Below, piece after piece: positions 1 through 9,522 of a stretch of DNA of 64,000 bases. Origin of the DNA: Gammaproteobacteria bacterium (GTDB lineage Bacteria > Pseudomonadota > Gammaproteobacteria > Pseudomonadales > Porticoccaceae); the NCBI GenBank assembly GCA_018069465.1, contig JAGPUW010000006.1, positions 1 through 64,000 of the forward strand, in the 5' to 3' direction. A model generated the notes under the pieces. It saw only the letters and a list, made by a program, of their open reading frames with translations, did no database searches and was not told where the DNA came from. The translations under genes were made by a program, and so were the position numbers. Each line of letters begins with the position of its first letter. The stretch's first letter is position 1.

Positions 1-1
1 C

Positions 2-124
2 TTAAATCCCTACGATTACCTGAAAGAAGTGTTCACCCGGCTGCCCAACGTCGAGACGGTTGACGACATTGAAAGGTTGCTGCCTTGGCGCTTGGAAATT
101 ACTGAGGTTTTTGCAACCCTGTAG
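2..124 (+). pseudogene. IS66-family transposase (TnpC), C-terminal end only; gene continues off the left edge
   Basis: Frame from nt 2 reads LNPYDYLKEVFTRLPNVETVDDIERLLPWRLEITEVFATL*, the typical IS66 TnpC C-terminus (..YLxxVxxxLP..DIexLLPW). Confidence 0.8.
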
Positions 125-140
125 TTGGTTTGGCGCTTAC
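124..140. mobile_element. Probable right terminal inverted repeat of the IS66-family element
   Basis: GTTGGTTTGGCGCTTAC just after the TnpC stop; its reverse complement GTAAGCGCCAAACCAAC resembles IS66-family ends (GTAAGCG...). Confidence 0.6.
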
Positions 141-182
141 ATTTATTCGTTAATTACTGTAAGACTACTGTGATACAAGGAG

Positions 183-1529
183 ATGATCACCATGAACAAC
201 CTCGCGTTACGCCATTATCTTTTAGCGATTGTTGCCCTGTCCCTGTTCGGTTGTTCAAGCAACGAAATGTATCGCAACGATTATAAATCAGTCTGCACCT
301 ATAAGGCAGTCGGCAGTTGTGCTCACTCAGCACTGCAGGTCAGTAACCCGGGGGCAGAGGAGGAGTACCGGCTGGGTTTTGTCGAGTACGACGACCACGG
401 GCAGCTTCGTGACCCCGAGCAGATGCAAGCCTTAGTTGATGCGTATTATGTTTTTGCCGCTACTGATGATGTGCTGCTCATTACCTTTGTACACGGCTGG
501 CATCACAGTGCGAAACCAGAGGACGGCAACATCGCCTCGTTTCGTAAAATGTTGGCGCAAATGTCTAAAACCGAAGCGCTTGCAAGTCAACAACAGGGCC
601 GGCAAAAGCGTAAAGTACTTGGCGTTTATATCGGCTGGCGCGGTGATTCACTGACCCTGCCGGTGGTGAAGAATTTGACTTTTTGGGGTCGAAAAAATAC
701 TGCTCATCAGGTTGGCCAGCAGGGTGTTACGGAGGTATTGCTCAAACTTGAGCAAATTGTCAACGTAAAGGTGGGAATGTCGCCAAAGAATCCGCCGCCG
801 GTGAATAGCCGCATGGTGGTTATTGGTCATAGTTTCGGCGGCGCGGTGGTTTATGCCTCCCTGCAAAAAATTCTTGCCGATCGCTTTCTTGATAGCCGCA
901 GAGGTCTGACCTCTCAGGGTGATGCGAAGGGCTTTGGTGACCTGGTGGTGCTAATGAACCCAGCTTTTGAGGCCCTGCGCTTTGCCGCGCTGTATGACAC
1001 TGCGCAGGAAGGATGTAGGGCCTACAAGGATACGCAGTTACCCAAGCTGCTTATTCTGACCTCCGAAACCGATTACGCGACAAAGTACGCCTTCCCTGCA
1101 GGCAGGGTGTTTTCTACCTTGTTTGACTCAGATGTGAATTTACAGCGCCACTTCTGTGAGGCCCGGAGTCGAGCGGGAATACGGGAGATGAGAGTTTCTG
1201 AAGGGCAGGCAAATCGCAATACAGTAGGGCATTTTAGCCCCTACCTCACCCACCGACTCAAGCCTGTGGTGACGCAGCCGTCGCGTGGTGGTGAATACCA
1301 AATTAAGCAGATTCAAAGTACCTGGGGTCAACAAAAAGAGCCTGGCGCTATCGATTTTGTCGGCAGTCAGCTGGTGTCTCTGGGGCGCACAGATGCTTTG
1401 AACCCCTATTTGAATGTCCAGGTCGATAAGGCCCTGATCAAGGATCATAACGATATTTGGGGTGAGGAAATTACGTCCTTCATTCGGGATATGATTGTGA
1501 TTTCAACCACGCCCTCTAGCGCCGAGTAA
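183..1529 (+). CDS. Putative lipoprotein with alpha/beta-hydrolase (esterase/lipase-like) fold
   Basis: Signal peptide and lipobox (ALSLFGC|SS); GHSFGG nucleophile elbow. Confidence 0.65.
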   Translation: MITMNNLALRHYLLAIVALSLFGCSSNEMYRNDYKSVCTYKAVGSCAHSALQVSNPGAEEEYRLGFVEYDDHGQLRDPEQMQALVDAYYVFAATDDVLLITFVHGWHHSAKPEDGNIASFRKMLAQMSKTEALASQQQGRQKRKVLGVYIGWRGDSLTLPVVKNLTFWGRKNTAHQVGQQGVTEVLLKLEQIVNVKVGMSPKNPPPVNSRMVVIGHSFGGAVVYASLQKILADRFLDSRRGLTSQGDAKGFGDLVVLMNPAFEALRFAALYDTAQEGCRAYKDTQLPKLLILTSETDYATKYAFPAGRVFSTLFDSDVNLQRHFCEARSRAGIREMRVSEGQANRNTVGHFSPYLTHRLKPVVTQPSRGGEYQIKQIQSTWGQQKEPGAIDFVGSQLVSLGRTDALNPYLNVQVDKALIKDHNDIWGEEITSFIRDMIVISTTPSSAE

Positions 1530-1604
1530 GCGCGTGCTTGTGCGAGTGATTGCCTGCCTGTTAGCCCTTACAGCACTGTCTACTCGCACTAAAAACAGAA
1601 GTGA

Positions 1605-1892
1605 ATGATGATCGATCGCAGCACCCCAGATAGCACCGTGTCCTGCGCTAACTGCGCAGCCTGCTGTTGTCGTTTAGAGGTGCTGTTAATTAGCGATACC
1701 GGTGTGCCCGAACACTTTATTGCCCTGGATCAGTGGGGCGGGCAGACCATGGCGCGGCTCGACGACGGCTGGTGTGCTGCGCTGGATCGCCAGACCATGC
1801 GCTGCACAATTTACGAGCAGCGGCCAGATATTTGCCGCGAGTTTACGATGGGTAGTTTTGAGTGCATTACCGAGCGGGCGACGATTAAATAA
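1605..1892 (+). CDS. YkgJ-type cysteine cluster protein
   Basis: CANCAACCCRL...C..YEQRPDICREF Cys-cluster pattern. Confidence 0.75.
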   Translation: MMIDRSTPDSTVSCANCAACCCRLEVLLISDTGVPEHFIALDQWGGQTMARLDDGWCAALDRQTMRCTIYEQRPDICREFTMGSFECITERATIK

Positions 1893-1934
1893 TCGAGCCT
1901 TGCTCGCTTGAAAACACCGCTTGAGTGGCCTTGC

Positions 1935-3083
1935 TCAGGCCTTATCGGCAAAGTGCGGCATCACCTCCCGGGCAAATAACTCGATGGATGCGTTCAATTG
2001 TTCCGGTGGCAATATGCCCTGGGGCAGCAGCAGAAAAATTTCGTCGAGGGGGATTTTCTGGCCGACTTCTTCAATGCGGCGTTTCAGTGTTTCCGGTGAG
2101 CCGACCAATAATTGCGGTACGCCCTGGCCGAAAGGTTTCATCCAGGTGTCCCACATCCAGGCCATGTCTTCGTACATAGCCTGGGCTTCGGCATCGGTGG
2201 GGGCGCAAATCATAATGCCGCCCCAGCAGGCTTCGTCGCCGGGTTTAAAGTCGTGGCCACAGCGCCTGGCTTCTTCGCCCCACTCCTTCCACAGCAACTG
2301 TAAAAAGTCAGTGTCTTTAGCCAGCACGATGGGCTTGCCCTTGTGTTTTGCCCAGAATTTTGCCGAGCGCAGGCTGTGTGAGAAGCCACCGTAAAGGGGG
2401 ATTTCATCCTGCCAGGGTCGCGGCGCAATACCGATTTCATCGACGTGCATATCTTCCGAAACCCCTTGCCCGTAGGTGGAATACACCGGGTGCTGGTGGG
2501 GGTTGACGAAATCTTTGGAGGGGAAGTCCCAATATTTACCGTGGTGTTTAAAGGTATCTTCGCTGAGGGCTTTGAGTACGATGTCGACAAATTCGGCGAA
2601 ATATTCACGGTTGTCTTCGTCGACCTGTGTTTTGGCATTCCACGGGCCGACGGCTTTGAGCTGGGGCTGAATCCTAAAGTTGTCCAACCAGCGAGCTTGA
2701 TAGCCGCGCACTAAGCCGACGCCGAGGCGACCTTTAAGCATGCAGTCGAGACTGGCGATTTTCTCCGCAGTCACCAGAGGGTTGTTGGTGGTGGAGACAA
2801 AACCGCAGGGAATAATACGCAGCTTTTCGCTGTGCTGGCCGAGCCACATACTCGTTAGGCAGGGATCGTTCGCGGCTTCAAAGCCCTCGATTTGCAAGTG
2901 GTGTTCGGGGTGGGCAAAGGCGAAATAACCGAGCTCGTCGGCCAGTCGGGCTGTGTCGGCCAACTCTTCGAGCATGCGGCGGTAGAGCTTGGGGTTTTTA
3001 CCCGCCATGCCCGCTTCTAGCTCGGCGCGGCGGCCAACGGTGCAGTAAACAAAGAGATTAAATTTCAGGGCAGCTTGATTCAT
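1935..3083 (-). CDS. LLM-class (luciferase-like) flavin-dependent oxidoreductase
   Basis: LLM-type TIM-barrel pattern (AHPEHH, GRLGVGLVRGY, VGSPETLKRRIEE). Confidence 0.8.
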   Translation of the reverse strand: MNQAALKFNLFVYCTVGRRAELEAGMAGKNPKLYRRMLEELADTARLADELGYFAFAHPEHHLQIEGFEAANDPCLTSMWLGQHSEKLRIIPCGFVSTTNNPLVTAEKIASLDCMLKGRLGVGLVRGYQARWLDNFRIQPQLKAVGPWNAKTQVDEDNREYFAEFVDIVLKALSEDTFKHHGKYWDFPSKDFVNPHQHPVYSTYGQGVSEDMHVDEIGIAPRPWQDEIPLYGGFSHSLRSAKFWAKHKGKPIVLAKDTDFLQLLWKEWGEEARRCGHDFKPGDEACWGGIMICAPTDAEAQAMYEDMAWMWDTWMKPFGQGVPQLLVGSPETLKRRIEEVGQKIPLDEIFLLLPQGILPPEQLNASIELFAREVMPHFADKA

Positions 3084-3181
3084 TTTTATATACCTCTTAT
3101 TAAATCGGTGAACTTCATTGCTAGGGTTTTCATTGATAGGGGCAGTGTTGTCGCCCCGAGCAGTTTTTGATTCGGCCTGGC

Positions 3182-3955
3182 CTATAGATAGCCGTAGGCC
3201 GTCCAGCCCCCGTCGATATTGAGGGTCGCGCCGGTCATAAAACCTGCTCCGGGGCTGGCGACGAAGAGCACGGCTGCGGCGATATCATCAACCGAGCCCA
3301 TGCGCCGCTGGGGGGTACGTTTTTCAATAGCCTCTGCAGCCAGTTTGCCGTCGGCAGCGAGTTGCTCAATCATCTCGGTGCGAATATAACCGGGGGCAAT
3401 ACAGTTGACCCGTACCTTGTACTTGGCACATTCCACCGCCATCACTCGCGTCATGTGCTCGACGGCTGCTTTGGAGGTGCAGTAAGACAGGGTTTGGGGG
3501 ATGGCGTTTTGCCCCACGATAGAGCCAATGTTGATCACACAGCCGCCATTGCCCGCTGCTTTCATTTGCCGGATCGCCGCCTGACTGCAAAGGAAGACCG
3601 ATTTGGCATTGATGTCCATATGGGCGTTCCAGTTTTCCTCGGTCATTTTCAGCAGCGGCTGTGGCTGTGAAATACCGGCGTTGTTGACCAATATATCGAC
3701 AGCGCCAAGTTCTTTTTCGACCTCGGCAAAGGTCGCCGTTACGGCGCTGCCATTCTCGACCTTGCAGCCCAGCGCGATGGCCACACCGCCCTCGGCCTGA
3801 ATCATTGCGACAACCTCGGCGGCGTTCTCCGCTTTGGTGGCAATACAGGCGACCTGTGCGCCGGCATTCGCCAGTGCGATGGCGATGCCCTTGCCAATAC
3901 CGCGGCTGGCCCCAGTCACAAGGGCTATTTTTCCGTTCAAGGTCTTGGCCGTCAT
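3182..3955 (-). CDS. Short-chain dehydrogenase/reductase
   Basis: TGASRGIG, NNAG, YCTSK and C-terminal NIDGGW. Confidence 0.9.
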   Translation of the reverse strand: MTAKTLNGKIALVTGASRGIGKGIAIALANAGAQVACIATKAENAAEVVAMIQAEGGVAIALGCKVENGSAVTATFAEVEKELGAVDILVNNAGISQPQPLLKMTEENWNAHMDINAKSVFLCSQAAIRQMKAAGNGGCVINIGSIVGQNAIPQTLSYCTSKAAVEHMTRVMAVECAKYKVRVNCIAPGYIRTEMIEQLAADGKLAAEAIEKRTPQRRMGSVDDIAAAVLFVASPGAGFMTGATLNIDGGWTAYGYL

Positions 3956-3970
3956 TGCTGTATTCCTGTG

Positions 3971-4508
3971 TTAAAAATCAGTCTTGTTGATGATATCAAG
4001 TGCCAGTGCGCGCAGTTCGACTTTACGGATTTTGCCCGGTGAGGTCACGGGGAATGCATCGGCAAATATCACTTGGCGGAAATTTTAAAACTAGGGATGG
4101 GGCTCTTCATGAGGGCGAGCAGCATGTGATGCGGGCGAGCAACATGCCCTGAAAATCTATCGGCCCCGAACGGTCGAGTGAAATCAGCGTAGCGGAGCGG
4201 GATTGATTGACGGTATAGGCGACATCGTCGGTGCGATAGCGGGTGTTGAGGGGCACGATGCAAGCACCGACCTTGGCGATGGCAAACATCAGATAGAGCC
4301 ATTCGGGGCGGTTGGTCATCCACAGCGCGACGCGTTCGCCCTGCTCAACGCCGATCGCCATTAGCCCTTTGGCAATGCGATCGGTCTCGGTTTTTAAGGC
4401 CGTGTAATCAATGCCTTGGTCGTTGAAGACCAGGGCCTCGCGCTCGCCATAGTGCTCTGCGGCTGCGTCGAGCAGACTACCCAGGGAGCGTTTTTGAAGC
4501 CAGTCCAA
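3971..4508 (-). pseudogene. Acyl-CoA synthetase (AMP-binding) remnant: N-terminal ~130 aa plus C-terminal ~35 aa in another frame, middle deleted
   Basis: Minus ORF 4508-4107 starts MDWLQKRSLGSLLDAAAEHYGEREALVFNDQGIDYTAL (AMP-binding N-terminus). Minus frame ending with the TAA at 3971-3973 reads FRQVIFADAFPVTSPGKIRKVELRALALDIINKTDF* (C-terminal catalytic-Lys region). The AMP-binding core is missing. Confidence 0.8.
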
Positions 4509-4602
4509 ATGCTGACTCCTTTTCCACAGGAGATTCTCACTACGGCCCTGTGGCTTAAATTAGGGGTTTTTCAGGCGGCGCGACAAGTGCATTGGCAGCC
4601 GC

Positions 4603-5598
4603 TTAGGCATTAACGTCAATGACTACCCGGCCTTTGATTTTGCCAGCGAGAATGTCGGTGGCCAGTTCGGGAACTTTGCCCAGTGGTTCGACAGTGTAGA
4701 TTTGACGCAGCAGGTCGAGATCAACCAGCTTGGCCAAAGCGTCCCAGGCGCGCTGACGGCGTTCGATGGGTGCCATCACCGAGTCGATACCACGCAGTGT
4801 CACGCCGCGCAAAATAAAGGGCATAACGCTGGCGGGCAAGTTGGTGCTGCCTGCCAGACCGCAGGCGGTAACGATGCCCTCGTAGCGGGTTTGCGCCAAT
4901 ACAGTGGCGAGGGTGTTGTCGCCGACGGTGTCGACGGCGCCAGCCCATGTTTCAGCTTCCAGCGGGGCCGGGTCGTGGGCCAGTTCGTCGCGGGCAATAA
5001 TGTGTTTGGCACCGAGTGCTTCGAGCAGGGCGCGGGCCTCTTCAACACGCCCGGTTGAGGCGGTGACTTCGTAGCCCAGCTTGGCCAGCAGCATAATCGC
5101 CACGGTGCCAACGCCGCCGGCAGCCCCGGTGACGACAACGGGGCCGTCTTCGGGTACAAGACCCCAGTCCTGTATGGCCAGTACGCAGAGCATGGCGGTG
5201 TATCCTGCCGTGCCGATGGCCATCGCCTCTTCAAGACTAAAGGCATCGGGCACGCGCACCAACCACTCGGCTTTCAAGCGTTGCTTCTGTGCATAGCCGC
5301 CCCAGTAGCGCTCCGATAAACCAAAGCCGTTGACCAGTACTCGGTCGCCGCTTTTAAACGCCGGGTTTTTCGATTCGACCACAGTGCCCGACAAATCAAT
5401 ACCGCCAACCATGGGGAACTTGCGACAAATCGGCAGGGTGCCCGTGGTGGCGAGGCCGTCTTTATAGTTAACGGTGGAGTAGGCGACATCGACCAACACC
5501 TCTTCGTCCGGCAGCTCAGCAAGGCTGATCTGGCGCAGCGAAGCGCTGACCTTTTTGTCTTCTTTTTCGATAAGCAGAGCATTAAAAGGCGTGGTCAT
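4603..5598 (-). CDS. acuI: AcuI/YhdH-type MDR oxidoreductase (acrylyl-CoA reductase family)
   Basis: FNALLIEKEDKKVSASLRQISLAELPDEEVLVDVAYSTVNYKDGLA, VTGAAGGVGTVA. Confidence 0.8.
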   Translation of the reverse strand: MTTPFNALLIEKEDKKVSASLRQISLAELPDEEVLVDVAYSTVNYKDGLATTGTLPICRKFPMVGGIDLSGTVVESKNPAFKSGDRVLVNGFGLSERYWGGYAQKQRLKAEWLVRVPDAFSLEEAMAIGTAGYTAMLCVLAIQDWGLVPEDGPVVVTGAAGGVGTVAIMLLAKLGYEVTASTGRVEEARALLEALGAKHIIARDELAHDPAPLEAETWAGAVDTVGDNTLATVLAQTRYEGIVTACGLAGSTNLPASVMPFILRGVTLRGIDSVMAPIERRQRAWDALAKLVDLDLLRQIYTVEPLGKVPELATDILAGKIKGRVVIDVNA

Positions 5599-5633
5599 GG
5601 CGCGGTTTCCCGAAGTGTTGAGGTCAGCGTTAT

Positions 5634-6116
5634 TTATTTGCTGATGTCGATTTTGGCGTACTGGCCTTTAAAAAAGCCCAGTGGCTCTTTATTGGCATTG
5701 CTCATTTCGTGTACGCGACCGACGATAATGAGGTGATCGCCGCCGTCGTAGAGGTGCTCAGTGGAGCATTCAAAACGCACACTGTAATCGTTGAGTACGG
5801 GTACGCCAGCACGACCTTCACTGGAGTCTGCCTGGCCAAACTTGTCGGCTTCTTTGGTGGCGAACAGACGTGAGACATCTTCCTGGCCTGCGTGGAGGAT
5901 GTGAATGGCGAAATCCTTGGCTTCATTAAAGGCATCAAAGCTGTTGGCGTTTTTCGCGATAGCCCACATTACCAGCGGTGGATCGAGGGAAACGGAAGAG
6001 AAGCTGTTGGCGGTACAGCCCACTTTGGTGCCGTCGGGGGCATTGGCAGTGACAACAGTAATGCCTGTGGCGAAAGCGCCAAGGGAGTCGCGAAATTCTC
6101 GTGCATCTAAAGTCAT
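5634..6116 (-). CDS. Flavin reductase family protein
   Basis: FRDSLGAFATGITVVTANAPDGTKVGCTANSFSSVSLDPPLVMWAIAKNANS, flavin-reductase-like FMN-binding domain. Confidence 0.85.
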   Translation of the reverse strand: MTLDAREFRDSLGAFATGITVVTANAPDGTKVGCTANSFSSVSLDPPLVMWAIAKNANSFDAFNEAKDFAIHILHAGQEDVSRLFATKEADKFGQADSSEGRAGVPVLNDYSVRFECSTEHLYDGGDHLIIVGRVHEMSNANKEPLGFFKGQYAKIDISK

Positions 6117-6185
6117 GGTTAGGTTTCCGGTCTAGTAAGTGTAAAAGTAGTGGTCAATGTAAAACAGTAATCAATCTTCAATATA

Positions 6186-6212
6186 AAACCCGTGAGCAGA
6201 GCTAACGGGTTT
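6186..6212 (-). terminator. Possible rho-independent terminator after the GST gene
   Basis: AAACCCGT / ACGGGTTT stem; minus strand continues with TTTTATATT. Confidence 0.4.
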
Positions 6213-6400
6213 GTTGTTGTGCGGCAGCTGTTGCGTGATAGCTGCGCCAGCTAATATTAAGCAGGCAATAAGGTTCTATTGTAATGGGCGAGAGCTTATC
6301 CCCCAAGTCCTTTAATGTATCACAGGGCTTGGGGGTATCGAAAGTGTCAACAGGCTGACATTGTTGCGTGAGTTGTACCTGTCTTTGTCGATATTGGCCG

Positions 6401-7036
6401 CTAAGGATTGGCCAACACGGCGGGGCGCTGGGAGACTTTTTCATACCAGGCCTGTAGGTGGGTGCAGCTGGCGGGAATATCTTCTTTAATCCATTTAGCA
6501 AAGTCGCAGACCACCAGCGTGGTGATATCGGCCAGCGAGTAAAAGTCACCGGCGACGTATTCATTGTCGGCGAGGCGCTGGTTAAAGTCGGTATAGAAAT
6601 TCTGTAAACGCTGGGCGCCGCGCTCGGCCAGTTCCGGCAACTGTTTGTAATTGTGCGGCCCCACCACGGCGCGGTCGGCAAAACCTTCTGCAGTGTTGCG
6701 GAACACTTCAGCCACTGCCAGCAGGCCATTCATAAAGGCCAGGTGCTCCCACATTTCGACCAGGGCATTCTCTTCTGGCGTGGTGCCCATCATCGGCGTG
6801 CTGGGATTGCTCGCTTCAAAGTAGCGTGTAATACCGCGAATCTGGCTGATGCAGGTGCCGTTGTCGAGTTCGAGCATGGGAATATCACAGGCGGGATTTT
6901 TGGCCATGTATTCTGGCGACATATGCTCGCCTTTGAACAGGTCAGTGGGGACGCGTTCAATCTCGATACCTTTTTCGGCGAGGAAAATGTTGACCCGACG
7001 AGGGTTCGGCGCTTTTGGAAAGTCATAAAGTTTCAT
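6401..7036 (-). CDS. Glutathione S-transferase family protein
   Basis: MKLYDFPKAPNPRRVNIFLAEKGIEIE thioredoxin-like N-terminus; SLADITTLVVCDF C-terminal domain. Confidence 0.85.
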   Translation of the reverse strand: MKLYDFPKAPNPRRVNIFLAEKGIEIERVPTDLFKGEHMSPEYMAKNPACDIPMLELDNGTCISQIRGITRYFEASNPSTPMMGTTPEENALVEMWEHLAFMNGLLAVAEVFRNTAEGFADRAVVGPHNYKQLPELAERGAQRLQNFYTDFNQRLADNEYVAGDFYSLADITTLVVCDFAKWIKEDIPASCTHLQAWYEKVSQRPAVLANP

Positions 7037-7319
7037 CGTTTTTCTCCGTTATTATTACTTGAAGCTAGCTGAAGTCAGCTGGCCGCAGTGCTTGGTGGTG
7101 ATGGAATAGAGCTACCCTATGGGCAAATGGTTTAGCATGTCTGCTGCCAGCACTGTACATTAGCGTCGCCTGATTGACAGCTTTGCCACTAGATTTGCGC
7201 CCGCAAGTTTGAACACAAATTTAGGGCGACTTGTCATTGCGCGTTTGTGCGCTGTTGTTCGTCAGTTTTGTCCTGTAGCTATATAGAAGTCGTTATTAGC
7301 GTAGTTATTAAATGAGGGA

Positions 7320-8084
7320 GTGGCCACCGTGGCGAAAAAGCTCGACGAACACCAGCGCAAGCGCTACACCCGACAGTTATTACTGCCGAGTTTTGGCTTT
7401 GACGGCCAGGAGCAATTGGCCGCCAGCACAGTGTTGGTGCTGGGTGTTGGCGGGCTAGGCTGTGCGGCGGCGCAATACCTGTGCACCGCCGGCGTCGGCC
7501 GTTTGATTTTAGTTGACGATGACAGGGTTGAGCTGAGTAACCTGCACCGCCAGGTCTTGCACGGCGAGGATGACATCGGTCGGCTCAAAGTAGAGTCGGC
7601 CGACGATAGCCTGCGGCGTTTAAACCCGGCAGCCGCCATTGAAACAGTGACGGCGAGATTGGACGATGTCGCTCTGCTGGGCAAAATAAAAAGCTCTCAG
7701 CTGGTGCTGGATTGTTCCGATAATCTTGCTACCCGGCGCCAGCTCAATCGACTGTGTTTTGAGGCTAAAACGCCGCTGGTTTCCGGCGCGGCGATTCGCT
7801 TTGAGGGCCAGATAGCGGTCTACCCCATGACGGAGTCTGCACCTTGTTACGAGTGCTTTAGCCAGCGCTTTGGCGAGCAGCAGCTGAGCTGTGTCGAGTC
7901 GGGGGTGTTAGCGCCTTTAGTCGGTATTGTTGGTAGTTTGCAGGCGCTGGAGGCGATTAAATTACTTTCCGGTGTTGGCACTGTGCCAAGTGGCAGGCTC
8001 ATGTTATTCGACGGCGCCCATAGTCAGTGGCAGTCTTTTACACTGGAGAAATTACCCGGTTGCACGGTTTGCGGTGGCGCTTAA
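7320..8084 (+). CDS. moeB: ThiF/MoeB-type molybdopterin-synthase adenylyltransferase
   Basis: RYTRQLLLPSFGFDGQEQL, VLGVGGLGCAAAQYL, DDDRVELSNLHRQVL; CYEC and CTVC Zn ligands; followed by moeA. Confidence 0.88.
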   Translation: MATVAKKLDEHQRKRYTRQLLLPSFGFDGQEQLAASTVLVLGVGGLGCAAAQYLCTAGVGRLILVDDDRVELSNLHRQVLHGEDDIGRLKVESADDSLRRLNPAAAIETVTARLDDVALLGKIKSSQLVLDCSDNLATRRQLNRLCFEAKTPLVSGAAIRFEGQIAVYPMTESAPCYECFSQRFGEQQLSCVESGVLAPLVGIVGSLQALEAIKLLSGVGTVPSGRLMLFDGAHSQWQSFTLEKLPGCTVCGGA

Positions 8085-8149
8085 TAAAGCTTTATTCCCA
8101 ACCTTTTAATACACCTTTCTTGAAAAATACAGCCCAGGAATAGTCGACG

Positions 8150-9370
8150 ATGAAAGCATTACTGTCCCTCGATCAAGCCCGCGCCCATATGCTGGCGGCG
8201 GTGAGTTCCACTGCCGGTAGCGAGACCCTCGCCTTGGCCGAACTCCCGGGGCGTATCCTGGCGGTCGATGTGGTGTCGGCGATTAATGCACCGCCAGCCG
8301 ATAATTCCGCGATGGATGGTTACGCTTTTAGTGGGCGCGATCTAGAGAGTGGCGATGGCCGCTTTACGCTAGCGGGCAAGGCGCTGGCGGGCCAGCCCTT
8401 TGAGGGCAGCGTCGCGGCGGGACAGTGTGTGCGCATTATGACCGGGGCGGTATTGCCCGCCGGTACCGATACCGTGGTGATGCAGGAAAACGTTGCGGCC
8501 GATGGTGACATCATCACCATTAATGTGCCGCCCAAAGCCCGCGCCAATGTGCGCTACAGCGGTGAAGATATCGCCTGTGGCGACACCTTGTTTACGGCGG
8601 GCCACCGTCTTGGCCCCGTCGATATCGGTTTGCTGGCGACCTTGGGCATGGCCGAGGTCGCGGTCAAGCCCCGCCTCAAAGTGGCGGTCTTTGCCAATGG
8701 CAGCGAACTGCGTCCACCGGGTGAGGCCCTTGGCCCCGGCGAAATTTATGACAGCAACCGTTATTTTCTCGGGGCTATGTTGCAGCGCCTGAATTGCGAG
8801 CTGGTTGATCTCGGTGTTATTCCCGACGACCTGCAGCAATTGCGCGCCGCCTATCAGCGCGCCGATCGCGAGGCCGACGTGGTGATTACCTGCGGCGGTG
8901 CCTCGGTGGGTGAGGCCGACTACACCCGCCAGCTACTCAGCGAGCTGGGCAGCGTCGGTTTCTGGAAAGTGGCGATTAAGCCGGGCAAACCTTTTATGTT
9001 CGGTGATTTGGGGGCCAGTACTTTTTTCGGCCTGCCCGGCAATCCGATGTCGGCGTTGGTGACTTTTTATCAACTGGTGCTGCCGGTGCTGGAAAAAATG
9101 CAGGGCACGGTGCCGGGCCCCGAGCTGTTGTTGTCGGCCCGAGCCAGTTGTAAGATAAAGCGCAATCGCAGCCGCCTTGAATTTCTCCGCGCTAGCCTGA
9201 CTACTGATAGTGAGGGCGAGTTGATTGTTAGCCCGGACAAACAGCAAAGCTCCGGTGCGCTGAGTTCTTTTTCGCGCAGCAATTGTTTTATTTTGCTCGA
9301 TGCCGGTGAACAGGAGCTTGAACAGGGTGAGCGCGTTCGGGTACAGCTCTTTACCTCAGTGTTGCGTTAG
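8150..9370 (+). CDS. moeA: Molybdopterin molybdenumtransferase MoeA
   Basis: PPADNSAMDGYAF, RIMTGAVLPAGTDTVVMQE, TCGGASVGEADYT, FGLPGNPMSALVTF. Confidence 0.95.
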   Translation: MKALLSLDQARAHMLAAVSSTAGSETLALAELPGRILAVDVVSAINAPPADNSAMDGYAFSGRDLESGDGRFTLAGKALAGQPFEGSVAAGQCVRIMTGAVLPAGTDTVVMQENVAADGDIITINVPPKARANVRYSGEDIACGDTLFTAGHRLGPVDIGLLATLGMAEVAVKPRLKVAVFANGSELRPPGEALGPGEIYDSNRYFLGAMLQRLNCELVDLGVIPDDLQQLRAAYQRADREADVVITCGGASVGEADYTRQLLSELGSVGFWKVAIKPGKPFMFGDLGASTFFGLPGNPMSALVTFYQLVLPVLEKMQGTVPGPELLLSARASCKIKRNRSRLEFLRASLTTDSEGELIVSPDKQQSSGALSSFSRSNCFILLDAGEQELEQGERVRVQLFTSVLR

Positions 9371-9522
9371 CAGTCTTTTAGCCAGGTCCTATTAAGGCCC
9401 CGTAATAACAAACATATTCTGGCAGTAAAAAACTGCAAGCTAAAAATTATAAACGGCAATTAGTTTTTCAATTCGCGTTATAAAATTAAAATGATAACAG
9501 CCGCTAAGCGGCAATATAATTC

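Noticed and set aside
4800-5246. Antisense or overlapping ORFs (e.g. 4800-5246 minus, 1921-2394 plus, 59831-60346 minus) as genes
   Set aside because: They overlap well-supported CDSs, have low-complexity or Arg/Pro-rich compositions and no recognisable domain; typical shadow ORFs.
4603-5598. DMSP or acrylate catabolism locus based on AcuI-like gene
   Set aside because: No DMSP lyase or demethylase gene seen in the window; AcuI-type reductases occur in many contexts.
7320-9370. moeB-moeA as part of the Nap-like operon
   Set aside because: They lie ~20 kb away on the opposite strand; a functional link through molybdenum cofactor is plausible but not structural.
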